From Phycisphaerae bacterium (lineage in GTDB: Bacteria; Planctomycetota; Phycisphaerae; UBA1845; UTPLA1), in the NCBI GenBank assembly GCA_016935885.1, contig JAFGQA010000415.1, forward strand, positions 1 to 26,148: a stretch of DNA of 26,148 nucleotides, written 5' to 3'. Below are positions 15,183-23,253 of the stretch, one piece after another. How positions within the stretch are numbered: the stretch's first letter is position 1; every line of letters starts with the position of its first letter. The notes beneath the pieces are model-generated. The model ran no database searches, was not told where the DNA came from, and saw only the letters and a program-made list of their open reading frames with translations. A program made the position numbers and the translations under genes.

Positions 15183-15240
15183 TTCTCACGGGTAACGAAC
15201 GACCCGCCCCCGTGGGGCGTGTCGTTCGTTACCCATGCCG
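15183..15240. repeat. Family D palindrome, copy D1
   Basis: GGGTAACGAACGA...TCGTTCGTTACCC, with the arms joined by CCCGCCCCCGTGGGGCGTG. The same palindrome is at 22785-22841, with a remnant at about 23900-23925. Confidence 0.85.
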
Positions 15241-15290
15241 CCCCGTTTGAACGCCAAACACGTACAGGCTGCCGGTAGCCCCCGCGCCTG

Positions 15291-15310
15291 TGCGAGAATG
15301 CGTTCTCGCA
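15291..15310. repeat. Family F hairpin, copy F1
   Basis: TGCGAGAATGCGTTCTCGCA is an almost perfect inverted repeat. Similar hairpins are at 22861-22880 and 22910-22929. From here to 15555 (about 245 bases) I see no gene, only the strong ribosome binding site of etfB near 15545. Confidence 0.78.
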
Positions 15311-15555
15311 CGCGCTCTCGGCTGGAATCCTCCCGTGGCCTGTCGCACAAAAGGACCGAGGGAGGATTCTTGGCCCCAGCTCGCAGAAGACACCCATAAT
15401 CTACCGCGGGTGTTGCGCGATCACAACACGAGGTCGATGCCCGCGGGCGGGCAAGACGACGCCGGTGCTGGACTTTCCGCGGCTGAGCGGGTACTTTTCC
15501 AGGTTTTCGGGTCTCTCCGGACCTGAGACAGGAACGCACGGAACGGAGGATAGCG

Positions 15556-16470
15556 TTGGCTTACCACAGCATCGTTTGTGTCAAGCAGGTTCCAGACACG
15601 GCCAACATCAGCGGCAACGTGATGAACCCGGACGGCACGGTGAGCCGTGCGGCATTGCCGGCCATCTTCAATCCGGAGGATCTGAATGGCCTTGAGGCCG
15701 CACTGGCGATTCGGGATCAGCACGGCGGCACCGTGACGGTCATTACGATGGGGCCGCCCGGCGCCGGCGAGGTCCTCCGTGAGTCGCTCTATCGCGGGGC
15801 GGATCGCGCTATTCTGATCACCGACCTTCGTGCCGCCGCGAGCGACACCTTGGCCACGAGCTACATCCTCAGTCGGGCAATCAAGACGATCGGCAAGTTC
15901 GATTTCGTCTTCTGCGGCCGACAGGCGATCGACGGCGACACGGCCCAGGTGGGACCGCAACTGGCTGAGAAGCTTGGCATCCCGCAGGTGACGTATTTTG
16001 AGCGGTTTGTGGCGTTGAACGACCGTAAGGCTCGCGCTCGCAGGAATGTGGGCAACGGGTGGGAGGTGCTGGAAGTGCCGCTGCCTTTGTTGCTGACGGT
16101 CATGGACACGTCCAACGAGCCGAGGCCTGCCGCGGCCAAGCGTGTGATGCGGTACAAGCGCGCGGCCACCGTGGACGAGCTCGCAAGGAGGGTAGACAGG
16201 GCGATGCGCGATGCCACGGACGAGCAGAAGGAAGCCGAACACGCCGGGCGGCTTGAGTCGTTGAAGATGAGGGGGTTGGTGATGGAGCAGTGGAACCTCG
16301 ACGACATCAAGGCCGACCTCCAACGGTGCGGCTTGGCCGGCTCTCCGACCAAGGTCCACCGTGTGCAGTCGATCGTCCTGACGAAAGAGGGATACACCGA
16401 GTTGCCCCCAACGGAGAAGGGCGTGCGCGAGATGATCCATGAGTTGATCGTGGATCACACGCTGGGGTGA
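15556..16470 (+). CDS. etfB: Electron transfer flavoprotein, beta subunit
   Basis: 304 residues. The start is TTG at 15556: a strong GGAGGA lies five bases upstream, and this gives AYHSIVCVKQVPDT at the N terminus as in EtfB proteins. Family blocks visible include FNPEDLNGLEAALAI, VTVITMGPPGAGEVLRE, GADRAILITD, SDTLATSYILSRAI and FCGRQAIDGDTAQVGPQLAE, which binds the adenine nucleotide. EtfB pairs with EtfA to pass electrons from acyl-CoA dehydrogenases to the quinone pool or ferredoxin. The SDTLATS and DGDTAQVGP blocks are like those of anaerobe-type, possibly bifurcating, ETFs. That assignment is uncertain. It is followed by etfA after a hairpin-forming repeat spacer. Confidence 0.93.
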   Translation: MAYHSIVCVKQVPDTANISGNVMNPDGTVSRAALPAIFNPEDLNGLEAALAIRDQHGGTVTVITMGPPGAGEVLRESLYRGADRAILITDLRAAASDTLATSYILSRAIKTIGKFDFVFCGRQAIDGDTAQVGPQLAEKLGIPQVTYFERFVALNDRKARARRNVGNGWEVLEVPLPLLLTVMDTSNEPRPAAAKRVMRYKRAATVDELARRVDRAMRDATDEQKEAEHAGRLESLKMRGLVMEQWNLDDIKADLQRCGLAGSPTKVHRVQSIVLTKEGYTELPPTEKGVREMIHELIVDHTLG

Positions 16471-16490
16471 GAAGAAGGATGCAGGTTGGA

Positions 16491-16586
16491 GGATCAAGGA
16501 TCAAGGATGAAGGATGAAGGATGAGGGATGAAGCGCCGGAGGGTTCGTTCCGTTTCTCGCCCTTCAGCCTTCATCTTTCATCCTTG
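16491..16586. repeat. Heptamer repeat and inverted arm between etfB and etfA
   Basis: GGATCAA/GGATGAA heptamers run from 16491 to about 16532 (about six units). A complementary arm (CTTCAGCCTTCATCTTTCATCC) lies at 16562-16583. Transcribed, the two would fold into a long hairpin between the genes. Confidence 0.8.
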
Positions 16587-16601
16587 TGATGGAAACCCGC
16601 T

Positions 16602-17630
16602 ATGATTGAACCTAACCGCAATGGCGAGGTCTGGGTCTTCGCCGAACAGGAGGACGGACGCCTCAGCGACGTGGCACTCGAGCTGTGTGGCAAGGCTCGG
16701 GACTTGGCCGACCGTCTGGGCGTCGAGACGGCAGCCGTCCTGCCTGGTTGGAACGTTCGCGATCTGGCGTCCGGCCTGATCGCCCACGGGGCGGACAAGG
16801 TCTACCACGTACACGACACGCAGTTGGAGCACTATCGCACGCTGCCGTACGCCCGCGTGATGTGCCAACTGATCGCCAAACACAAGCCGCAGATCGTCGT
16901 GTACGGGGCCACGGCCATCGGGCGAGACATGGCGCCACGGGTCGCCTCGGAGGCCCGCGCCGGCCTGACCGCTGACTGCACCGACCTCGACCTTGGCGAC
17001 TATACCGATACCAGGACGAACCGAACGCACAAAAACCTGTTGCTACAGATTCGCCCGGCTTTCGGTGGCAACATCATCGCCACGATCGTCAACCACGATC
17101 GCTGGCCGCAGATGGCCACCGTCCGCGAGGGCGTCATGCGGATGGGCGAAGGGGATCCAGCTCGGACCGGCGAGATCATCGAGGAGCAGGTCGAGTTCAA
17201 CGACTTCGATCTGGCTGTGCGGTTGGTCGAACGACACAGGGGGGAGCGCAAGGTCAACCTCAAGGCGGCGCGGGTCATTGTAGCCGGGGGCAGCGGGGTC
17301 GGTAGCAAGGAGAATTTCAAGTTGATCTACGACCTCGCCAGCGCGATCGGCGGGGCCGTCGGCGCGTCGCGCGCGGCCGTCGACAGCGGTTTCATTGACA
17401 AGGACCATCAGGTCGGCCAGACCGGCACGACCGTGCGGCCGGCGCTTTATATTGCCTGCGGGATCAGCGGCCAGGTCCAGCACCGGGCGGGCATGGAGGA
17501 ATCCGCCAAGATTATTGCCATCAACAAAGACAGAGAGGCACCGATCTTCGGCGTGGCGCACTACGGAATCGTCGGCGACCTGAACAAGGTCATCCCCATG
17601 ATGATCAACGCCGTCAAGGAGCGTGCATAG
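16602..17630 (+). CDS. etfA: Electron transfer flavoprotein, alpha subunit
   Basis: 342 residues from the ATG at 16602. The N-terminal domain begins EVWVFAEQEDGRLSDVALEL and includes YGATAIGRDMAPRVA. The C-terminal FAD domain shows VIVAGGSGVGSKENFKLI, AVGASRAAVDSG, QVGQTGTTVRP, YIACGISGQVQH and the end block IIAINKDREAPIF...GIVGDL. These are the classical EtfA FAD contacts. There is no N-terminal ferredoxin extension. It forms the ETF heterodimer with EtfB and accepts electrons from dehydrogenases such as the one encoded next. The ribosome site before the ATG (GGAAA) is weak, and the etfB-etfA spacer could affect coupling. Confidence 0.95.
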   Translation: MIEPNRNGEVWVFAEQEDGRLSDVALELCGKARDLADRLGVETAAVLPGWNVRDLASGLIAHGADKVYHVHDTQLEHYRTLPYARVMCQLIAKHKPQIVVYGATAIGRDMAPRVASEARAGLTADCTDLDLGDYTDTRTNRTHKNLLLQIRPAFGGNIIATIVNHDRWPQMATVREGVMRMGEGDPARTGEIIEEQVEFNDFDLAVRLVERHRGERKVNLKAARVIVAGGSGVGSKENFKLIYDLASAIGGAVGASRAAVDSGFIDKDHQVGQTGTTVRPALYIACGISGQVQHRAGMEESAKIIAINKDREAPIFGVAHYGIVGDLNKVIPMMINAVKERA

Positions 17631-17955
17631 CGGAAGCCGAGAACCGAAATCCGAAAAGCGAAGGCCAGATGCGAGAATCGAAACGAACCGACAGCGTCGT
17701 CGGGCGAACCAGCCGGTTGTGTGATGCAGCAAGGAGGCCTTGATCCCCACAAGTGGGGCTTGCCGTCTGGCGAAGCTTCCGTCTCCCCCGTGAGGCTTAG
17801 TTGTCACTGGATGACGCCAACGCAAGGCTTGCCACCCGGGCCACAATCCCCCGACCCCACTGGGCTGACCGTTGAGAGTTGACCGCCGAGAGCTGACTGC
17901 TGAGAGCTGACTGCTGAGAGCTGATCGTTGAAACCGACGACTGGAAACACCTTCC
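17631..17955. other. Repeat-rich spacer between etfA and acyl-CoA dehydrogenase
   Basis: 325 bases without a gene. The start has short A/G-rich repeats (CCGAGAACCGAAATCCGAAAAGCG). The middle holds a CCCCACAAGTGGGG hairpin (about 17745-17758). The end holds the 14-bp tandem array at 17865-17934. Confidence 0.75.
17865..17934. repeat. Tandem 14-mer array, about five units
   Basis: Units CTGACCGTTGAGAG, TTGACCGCCGAGAG, CTGACTGCTGAGAG (twice) and CTGATCGTTGAAAC run back to back, ending 21 bp before the dehydrogenase ATG. The period is not a multiple of three and the array lies outside any gene. Confidence 0.88.
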
Positions 17956-19749
17956 ATGCCAAACTTCTTTGAAGACAACGACGATATCCAGTTTCTGTTC
18001 AACCACCTCGATCTGGCCGAGGTTGCCGAGGTCCAGGAAAGAGGCTTCACCCAGTCCGACGGGCCTGGTAAGGAATACGCGCCCCTCGATGCTCAGGATG
18101 CCATCGACAACTACCGACGAGTTTTGGCCATCGTTGGCGACATCGCCGGCAATCACATCGCGCCCAGGGCTGGAGCCGTGGACATCCAAGGCAACACCTT
18201 GAACGAGGACGGCACGGTCACACTCGGCCCTGGTGTGCAGGAGAACCTCAAGATCCTCGCCCAGGCCGATCTGATGGGCTTCACGCTGCCACGCAAGTAC
18301 GGTGGGCTGAACTGCCCCAACCTGGTCTACACGATGGCGACCGAGATCGTCAGCCGCGCCGACGCCTCGTTGATGAACCTGTTCGGCCTGCAAGGCATCG
18401 CCGAGACGATCAACGCCTGGGCCAGCCAGGAGATCAAGGACGAATACCTGCCCCGGTTTTGCGGTGGCAAGGTCACCGGCGCGATGGTACTGACCGAGCC
18501 GGACGCCGGCAGCGACCTCCAGGCGATTAGCCTTCGAGCCTGGCAGGACGGCGACGGCGGGTGGCGGCTGACCGGTGTCAAGCGATTCATCACCAACGGC
18601 TGTGGTGAGATCCTGCTGACGCTCGCCCGCAGCGAGCCGGACATGTCCGACGGCCGTGGGCTGAGCCTGTTCCTGGCCGAGCGATGCGAGCAGATCAAGG
18701 TTCGCCATTTGGAGGACAAGCTCGGTATTCACGGCTCGCCCACCTGCGAACTCGTCTATGACGACGCCCCCGCCAAGCTGATCGGCGAGCGCCAGCGCGG
18801 CTTGATCACCTACGTCATGGGCCTGATGAACGGGGCCCGGATCGGCATCGCCGCCCAATCGTTGGGTATTGCCGAGGCGGCCTTTTGCGTGGCCCGGCAG
18901 TACGCCCACACGCGCAGGCAATTCGGCGTGGCGATTGAGAAGTTGCCCGCGGTCGCCAAGATGCTGGCCGACATGCGGATCGCCATCGAGGCAGCCCGGG
19001 CATTGACCTACGAGGCCGCCTGCTTCGCCGACTTCGAGAACAACAACATCCACATCCTGGAGTCCAACCCGCCGACCGACAAGGCCGAGTTCAAGAAGCG
19101 CAAGGCCGATGCCAGAATGCTGAAGCGCCTCAACGGCATGCTGACGCCGATGTGCAAGTACTACGCATCCGAGATGTGCAATCGCGTGGCGAACGACGCG
19201 CTCCAGGTGCTCGGCGGATCGGGATACATGAAGGACTACCCCGTCGAGCGGCTTCTGCGGGACGCGCGGATCACGACGATCTACGAAGGCACCAGCCAGC
19301 TTCAAGTCGTTGCCGCCGTGCGAGGCGTGTGCTCCGGCGTGTTCGAGAAACACGTTGAAGGGCTGGAGCAGCGGGAATACACCGACAAGCTGCTCAACGA
19401 GCTCAAACAGAAGCTGGATGAAGGCAAGCAGCGAGTGCTCGAGGGCGTCGCCTTCGTGAAAGAGCGCGGGCCCGACTACATGGACCTGTACGGCCGCAAG
19501 CTGGTCGATTCGGCCATCGCCGTGCTGGTCGGCCACTGGTTCCTCCGGCAGGCCGCGTCGAAGGAGCGCCAGGCCGCGACCGACGAACAGCTTGCAGCCC
19601 GGAAGCGGCGCAAGCAGCGCGTTGCCAGGCGGTTCATCGAATCGAACCTGCCGACGATCCGCCGCGACATCGAGTTGGTCTGTAGCGGTGACACGTCGGC
19701 CCTCGACGAACTCGAGACCCTCGCCGGCCCGCCGATCACGGCGTCATAG
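17956..19749 (+). CDS. Acyl-CoA dehydrogenase with C-terminal extension
   Basis: 597 residues from the ATG at 17956. It is an FAD-dependent acyl-CoA dehydrogenase: a helical N-terminal domain, the flavin-contact block MVLTEPDAGSDLQAISL, ITNGCGEILLTLAR, the RIGIAAQSLGIAEAAF helix, YAHTRRQFG, and the catalytic base E444 in TIYEGTSQLQ. A C-terminal extension of about 150 residues beyond the usual 380-400 core is present, partly coiled and basic (ARKRRKQRVARRFIES). This resembles long ACADs with an extra helical domain (FadE-like C-terminal domains). Placement after etfBA says it passes electrons to this ETF. The substrate chain length is not evident. Confidence 0.93.
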   Translation: MPNFFEDNDDIQFLFNHLDLAEVAEVQERGFTQSDGPGKEYAPLDAQDAIDNYRRVLAIVGDIAGNHIAPRAGAVDIQGNTLNEDGTVTLGPGVQENLKILAQADLMGFTLPRKYGGLNCPNLVYTMATEIVSRADASLMNLFGLQGIAETINAWASQEIKDEYLPRFCGGKVTGAMVLTEPDAGSDLQAISLRAWQDGDGGWRLTGVKRFITNGCGEILLTLARSEPDMSDGRGLSLFLAERCEQIKVRHLEDKLGIHGSPTCELVYDDAPAKLIGERQRGLITYVMGLMNGARIGIAAQSLGIAEAAFCVARQYAHTRRQFGVAIEKLPAVAKMLADMRIAIEAARALTYEAACFADFENNNIHILESNPPTDKAEFKKRKADARMLKRLNGMLTPMCKYYASEMCNRVANDALQVLGGSGYMKDYPVERLLRDARITTIYEGTSQLQVVAAVRGVCSGVFEKHVEGLEQREYTDKLLNELKQKLDEGKQRVLEGVAFVKERGPDYMDLYGRKLVDSAIAVLVGHWFLRQAASKERQAATDEQLAARKRRKQRVARRFIESNLPTIRRDIELVCSGDTSALDELETLAGPPITAS

Positions 19750-19884
19750 GCGACAAGGGGCCACCAGCCGGTCAAACTGCCCCGGTTTGATCCAACTGAC
19801 AATATAGTAGATACTGATCACTGGCGGCCCCGGCTGGGCGTCTCGGCGGTACTCTGTCGCGGCTGGTATCCCCTGGAGCAGACC

Positions 19885-21273
19885 ATGGCTGCACGGTTTG
19901 GCACGATCGGCATCACGATCGCGAGCGTCATCGCGTTGACGGTGACGCCAGCGGGCTGTTCGAAGAAGGAGAACGCCGACGGCAACGATTCGCGCCCCAA
20001 TGTTCTCCTGATCGTCATCGATACGCTGCGCGTCGACCGGCTGGGGTGCTACGGAAGTGACCTCGGCGCCACGCCTCGGATCGACCAGTTGGCCAGCGAG
20101 GGCGTCCGATTCGAGAGGGCGTATTCCCACGCACCGTGGACGCTTCCCGCCTTCGCGTCGATCCTGACGTCGCTGTACCCGCCGCAACACGGTGCGGGGG
20201 GGCGGGTGCCGGATTTTCGGAGGCTGCCAGGCTCGGTTCGGACGGCCGCGGAATGCTTCCGAGAAGCGGGATTCGCCACGGCCGAGGTGATTAATGTGGA
20301 TTTCCTCGGCAAGTCCTTCGGCATGACCCAAGGCTTCGATGATGTCGAGTTCAAGGCCTACCCGGACAACGTCCAGGTCCGTCCGGCGGCGAAGACGACG
20401 GACGCCGCGCTCGCGTGGCTGAAATCGCGCCGCCGGCAGCCGTTCTTCATGATGGTCCATTACTTTGACCCGCACCTTGTGTACGCCCCACCGCCACCAT
20501 ACCGGCGGCGGTTTGCCGCGGCTGAAGACCAGCATGACACCAGTTGGGTCTTCGGGACGCGTCGTCAGATCGTGGCCTATCGCCAGGGGCTCGTTCGATT
20601 CGACGAAGCCACGATCCGACGGGCGGAGCACTTGTACAACGGCGAAGTCGCGTACACCGATCACGAGGTGGGCCGGTTGCTCGATGGCCTTGATCAGCTT
20701 GGCCTTGCGAGTTCGACGATCACCGCCCTGACGGCCGACCACGGCGAGGAGTTTCTGGACCACGGCGGCTTTGAGCACGGGCACACGCTCTACGAGGAGT
20801 TGGTGCGGGTCCCGTTGATCATCCGTGACGCAACCAGGGCGCCAGCGCGGGAGGTCGCATCAGTGGTTGGGCATGTGGACCTGGTGCCGACGCTGTGCGA
20901 CCTGGCCGGTGTCGAGCCGGACCCAGCCTTTGTGGGCCAAAGCCTGGTCGACCTGATGAATGGCGAGACCGGCGAGAATCACCCGATTGCCTTCGAGGGC
21001 AACTTCTGGGGAAGGCCGCTGCAAGGGTGGTTGCAGGGAGGCTACAAGTTGATCCTCTCCGAGGCCAGGGTGCCCGCCCTGTTCAACCTCGCCGACGACC
21101 CGGGGGAGAAGAACGACCTGACCGGCGTTGATCCCGAGCGAGTCAAACAGATGCTCGAGGATCTGGAGCTGGCGCGCAAGAAGATGATGATACACATGCG
21201 CGGGGACGGGGCACCCGTGGAGTTGTCGCCGGAGGAATTCCGCCGGCTGCGATCGCTCGGCTATACAGGGTGA
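19885..21273 (+). CDS. Sulfatase-fold lipoprotein with Thr at the nucleophile position
   Basis: 462 residues from the ATG at 19885. It has a lipoprotein signal with PAGC (C25). The alkaline-phosphatase/sulfatase fold starts NVLLIVIDTLRVDRLGCYG (metal-binding Asp). At the active site, APWTLPAFASILTS aligns T86 with the Cys/Ser of the CxPSR sulfatase signature, and the Arg is replaced by F90. Further motifs are MMVHYFDPHLVY, TADHGEEFLDHGGFEHG (metal ligands) and YEELVRVPLIIR, and the C-terminal end is typical of bacterial family members. Without Cys/Ser for formylglycine, a sulfatase reaction by the usual mechanism is unlikely. A phospho- or phosphoglycerol-transferase/hydrolase activity with Thr is possible. 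It is monocistronic. Confidence 0.85.
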   Translation: MAARFGTIGITIASVIALTVTPAGCSKKENADGNDSRPNVLLIVIDTLRVDRLGCYGSDLGATPRIDQLASEGVRFERAYSHAPWTLPAFASILTSLYPPQHGAGGRVPDFRRLPGSVRTAAECFREAGFATAEVINVDFLGKSFGMTQGFDDVEFKAYPDNVQVRPAAKTTDAALAWLKSRRRQPFFMMVHYFDPHLVYAPPPPYRRRFAAAEDQHDTSWVFGTRRQIVAYRQGLVRFDEATIRRAEHLYNGEVAYTDHEVGRLLDGLDQLGLASSTITALTADHGEEFLDHGGFEHGHTLYEELVRVPLIIRDATRAPAREVASVVGHVDLVPTLCDLAGVEPDPAFVGQSLVDLMNGETGENHPIAFEGNFWGRPLQGWLQGGYKLILSEARVPALFNLADDPGEKNDLTGVDPERVKQMLEDLELARKKMMIHMRGDGAPVELSPEEFRRLRSLGYTG

Positions 21274-21356
21274 ACGGTTGGGAGCCGCGCAGAAACAACT
21301 TAACCGGTTGATCCGCCAAACGGCAAGCCGGCAGGCCGGCCAAGCGGCGCAATCGA

Positions 21357-22613
21357 TCATGTTATTTTCGCGCGACGCCTTGACGGCTGCCGCGTGGTGA
21401 ATTCCATCGCCGCGCAGGTGACACAGTTTGCGACCTCGCGGATCACGGCCTGGTGATAGGCCAGAAGGCGCGGCCTGGCGCGGTCCTTCAGGACGGTCGA
21501 CAGGACATAAATGCTACCAACGCTACAGATGTTGGTGGCGTTCTCGGCTCGGGCGACGTGGGCCCGCAGCAACTCGGGGTCGGAGTTCTCGACGTGTTCG
21601 AGCACTTGGCGATCCTGAGCCTCAAGGGCGTGGAGATCGTCGGCGCCAAGATCGTGATCATCATGGAAATACGCACCGACGTGGCTCAGGTCCGCGCCGG
21701 CCACGACGCACGTGGGTGTGTCGTCAGCCTCGATCTCCGCGCGGAGGGCCGTGGCGAAGTCCTTCAGATCGACACCAAGGTCGTCGCGCGGAGCCGTACC
21801 CGTCGGACCGCACGGGTCTGGGCACAGGAAGGGCACAACGGTAAACGGCCGCTCACCCATGACGTGCTTGAGCAGCACGACCTGCAACTCGATTGAGTGC
21901 TCGTGAACGTGGTCGTATTCCAGTTCGCACAGGTCCGCCCGTGTTCGATCGTCCAGCCGCCGCATGAATTCGCCGTCGTGCGGCACGACGCCGAACGGTG
22001 TCTCGAAGTCCTTCCGCGTGCCGACAACGGCCGTCGAACAACCGAAGTGGTTTGCGCCCAGGATGACGAAACGCGTCGCGTCGGTGCGATCGGCCAGGCC
22101 GTGGTAGGCGGCGGCGTAACAGGGGGCCCCGCGGGCATAGTCCAGGTGTGGGGCGATCAGACCGACCACGCGGCCGGCTGTGTGCTCATCACGGCCGCCC
22201 CCGTCGCCGAGCATCGAATCAAGGCACGCGCCCAGTTGACTGACGGGGACTCCCAACGAGTCCTTATCTCGAAGCGAACGGAAGGGAGCGTCGCGGTACT
22301 GGCGAGTCAGTTCCGTGATATGCGCCTTGAATGAAGGTCCGTCAAGGAAGCGGGCCTTGTCCAACTGTTGGACCAACCCGTCCAGATCGTCGGAGAAGAG
22401 CAGCGTGCCGTGCCGGCGCATGAACTCGGCTTGGATGTCAACCGGTCGGTGACGGCCGTCCATTCGCGAAACGACGAACATCGTGGCGCTCGACAACGTC
22501 AGCCTGCCGGGAGCGATGCCCGAAGGATCCGTCAGGTCGTACGCCCCCACGTGCGTGCTGGAAGCATGAACTTCCACCGGCCGGAGCTTGGGGAATTCGG
22601 GCGAATCGCTCAT
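21357..22613 (-). CDS. amrB: AmmeMemoRadiSam system protein B (MEMO1 family)
   Basis: 418 residues from the ATG at 22613; the open frame to 22685 is likely not used. Residues about 1-110 form an N-terminal winged-helix/PqqD-like domain (KLRPVEVH...GRLTLSSATMFVVSRMDG...IQAEFMRRHG). The rest is the MEMO1 domain: LIAPHLDYARG (H156), FVILGANHFG (H189), HEHSIELQVVLLKHV, CVVAGADLSHVG and a late NICSVGSIYVL. MEMO proteins resemble extradiol dioxygenases with a His/His/Cys metal site. The bacterial role is unclear and is tied to an AMMECR1 protein and a radical SAM enzyme (AmmeMemoRadiSam). Neither partner is in this window. Confidence 0.85.
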   Translation of the reverse strand: MSDSPEFPKLRPVEVHASSTHVGAYDLTDPSGIAPGRLTLSSATMFVVSRMDGRHRPVDIQAEFMRRHGTLLFSDDLDGLVQQLDKARFLDGPSFKAHITELTRQYRDAPFRSLRDKDSLGVPVSQLGACLDSMLGDGGGRDEHTAGRVVGLIAPHLDYARGAPCYAAAYHGLADRTDATRFVILGANHFGCSTAVVGTRKDFETPFGVVPHDGEFMRRLDDRTRADLCELEYDHVHEHSIELQVVLLKHVMGERPFTVVPFLCPDPCGPTGTAPRDDLGVDLKDFATALRAEIEADDTPTCVVAGADLSHVGAYFHDDHDLGADDLHALEAQDRQVLEHVENSDPELLRAHVARAENATNICSVGSIYVLSTVLKDRARPRLLAYHQAVIREVANCVTCAAMEFTTRQPSRRRAKIT

Positions 22614-22744
22614 GGGCCCTGATTGTACCAACGAGTCCGGCTGAATCCCACCCACCGCGTTGCCGCGGACGGCCTCCCGTCTCACCCGTATCCCCGGGGC
22701 ATCTGTGGCGCGGGGCTTTGGCCCGGTACATATTCAGCGTCCGG

Positions 22745-22788
22745 ACGGTGTGACATGGGTACGGTGTGACATGGGTGCGGGGTGGCAT
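22745..22788. repeat. Tandem 16-mer GACGGTGTGACATGGG-type
   Basis: The ACGGTGTGACATGGGT unit occurs twice, followed by a degenerate third unit (GCGGGGTGGCATGGG). Confidence 0.8.
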
Positions 22789-22841
22789 GGGCAACGAACG
22801 ACACGCCCCACGGGGGCGTGTCGTTCGTTACCCGTGAGAAC
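22785..22841. repeat. Family D palindrome, copy D2
   Basis: GGGCAACGAACGACACGCCCC and GGGGCGTGTCGTTCGTTACC form a long inverted repeat around a loop of about three bases. It matches D1 at 15183-15240. Confidence 0.87.
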
Positions 22842-22860
22842 AGGCTCGAACGGCCGCTGA

Positions 22861-22880
22861 TGCGAGAATCCCTTCTCGCA
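22861..22880. repeat. Family F hairpin, copy F2
   Basis: TGCGAGAATCCCTTCTCGCA, an inverted repeat with TGCGAGAA/TTCTCGCA arms. Confidence 0.8.
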
Positions 22881-22909
22881 CTCGTCTTCAACAGGAATCC
22901 TTGTCCTGA

Positions 22910-22929
22910 TGCGAGAATCTTCTCTCGCA
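22910..22929. repeat. Family F hairpin, copy F3
   Basis: TGCGAGAATCTTCTCTCGCA, with TGCGAGA/TCTCGCA arms. A partial continuation (GGCGAGAATC, GGGATTCTCGG) follows up to about 23015. Confidence 0.78.
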
Positions 22930-23023
22930 CCCACGCCTGCAGGAGTCCCTTCGCGCAAGCATCGCAGGGCGAGAATCATGCTACGTGTGGGGCCGGAGAG
23001 GGGATTCTCGGCCCAGCGTATCT

Positions 23024-23073
23024 GCCCACGGGTAAGCTCCGCCGCTGCTGGCGGCTCCGCTTACCCATGCCAC
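23024..23073. repeat. Family E palindrome, copy E2
   Basis: CACGGGTAAGCTCCGCCG...GGCGGCTCCGCTTACCC, inverted relative to E1 and E3. Confidence 0.85.
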
Positions 23074-23079
23074 CACACC

Positions 23080-23183
23080 AAGAAGCTGCTTCACAACTGT
23101 GGAGACAAGCGAGAGAATGCCCAGTCAATCATCCGATCCACCGGCTTTGACGCCGGTGCCACAGTTCTGAAACAGCTTCTGAG
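23080..23183 (-). repeat. Family G MITE-like repeat, copy G2
   Basis: About 104 bp with inverted ends AGAAGCTGCTTCACAACTGT and ACAGTTCTGAAACAGCTTCT. The interior (GAGACAAGCGAGAGAATGCC ... CCACCGGCTTTGACGCCGG) is the reverse complement of G1. Confidence 0.87.
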
Positions 23184-23253
23184 CACGTACTTAGCCCGTG
23201 ATGCGGTACCGGCGGGACACCACCGCCACAGTCGTTTCAGGGCGCACTCCCTC

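Larger units (their letters stand above)
22614..23253. other. Repeat-only intergenic region
   Basis: 640 bases with no gene. It is built almost wholly from repeats: a tandem 16-mer, D2, F2, F3, E2 and G2. The order mirrors the waaF-etfB gap (14984-15310) in inverted form. Confidence 0.8.

Noticed and set aside
17797..19536. 579-codon open frame antisense to the acyl-CoA dehydrogenase
   Set aside because: It runs opposite a clearly homologous gene in GC-rich DNA, has low-complexity Val/Gly/Asp composition and no recognisable domain. It is a shadow frame.
22741..23183. Possible CRISPR array
   Set aside because: Repeats differ in sequence and length, are palindromic and lack regular unique spacers. 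No cas gene is present.
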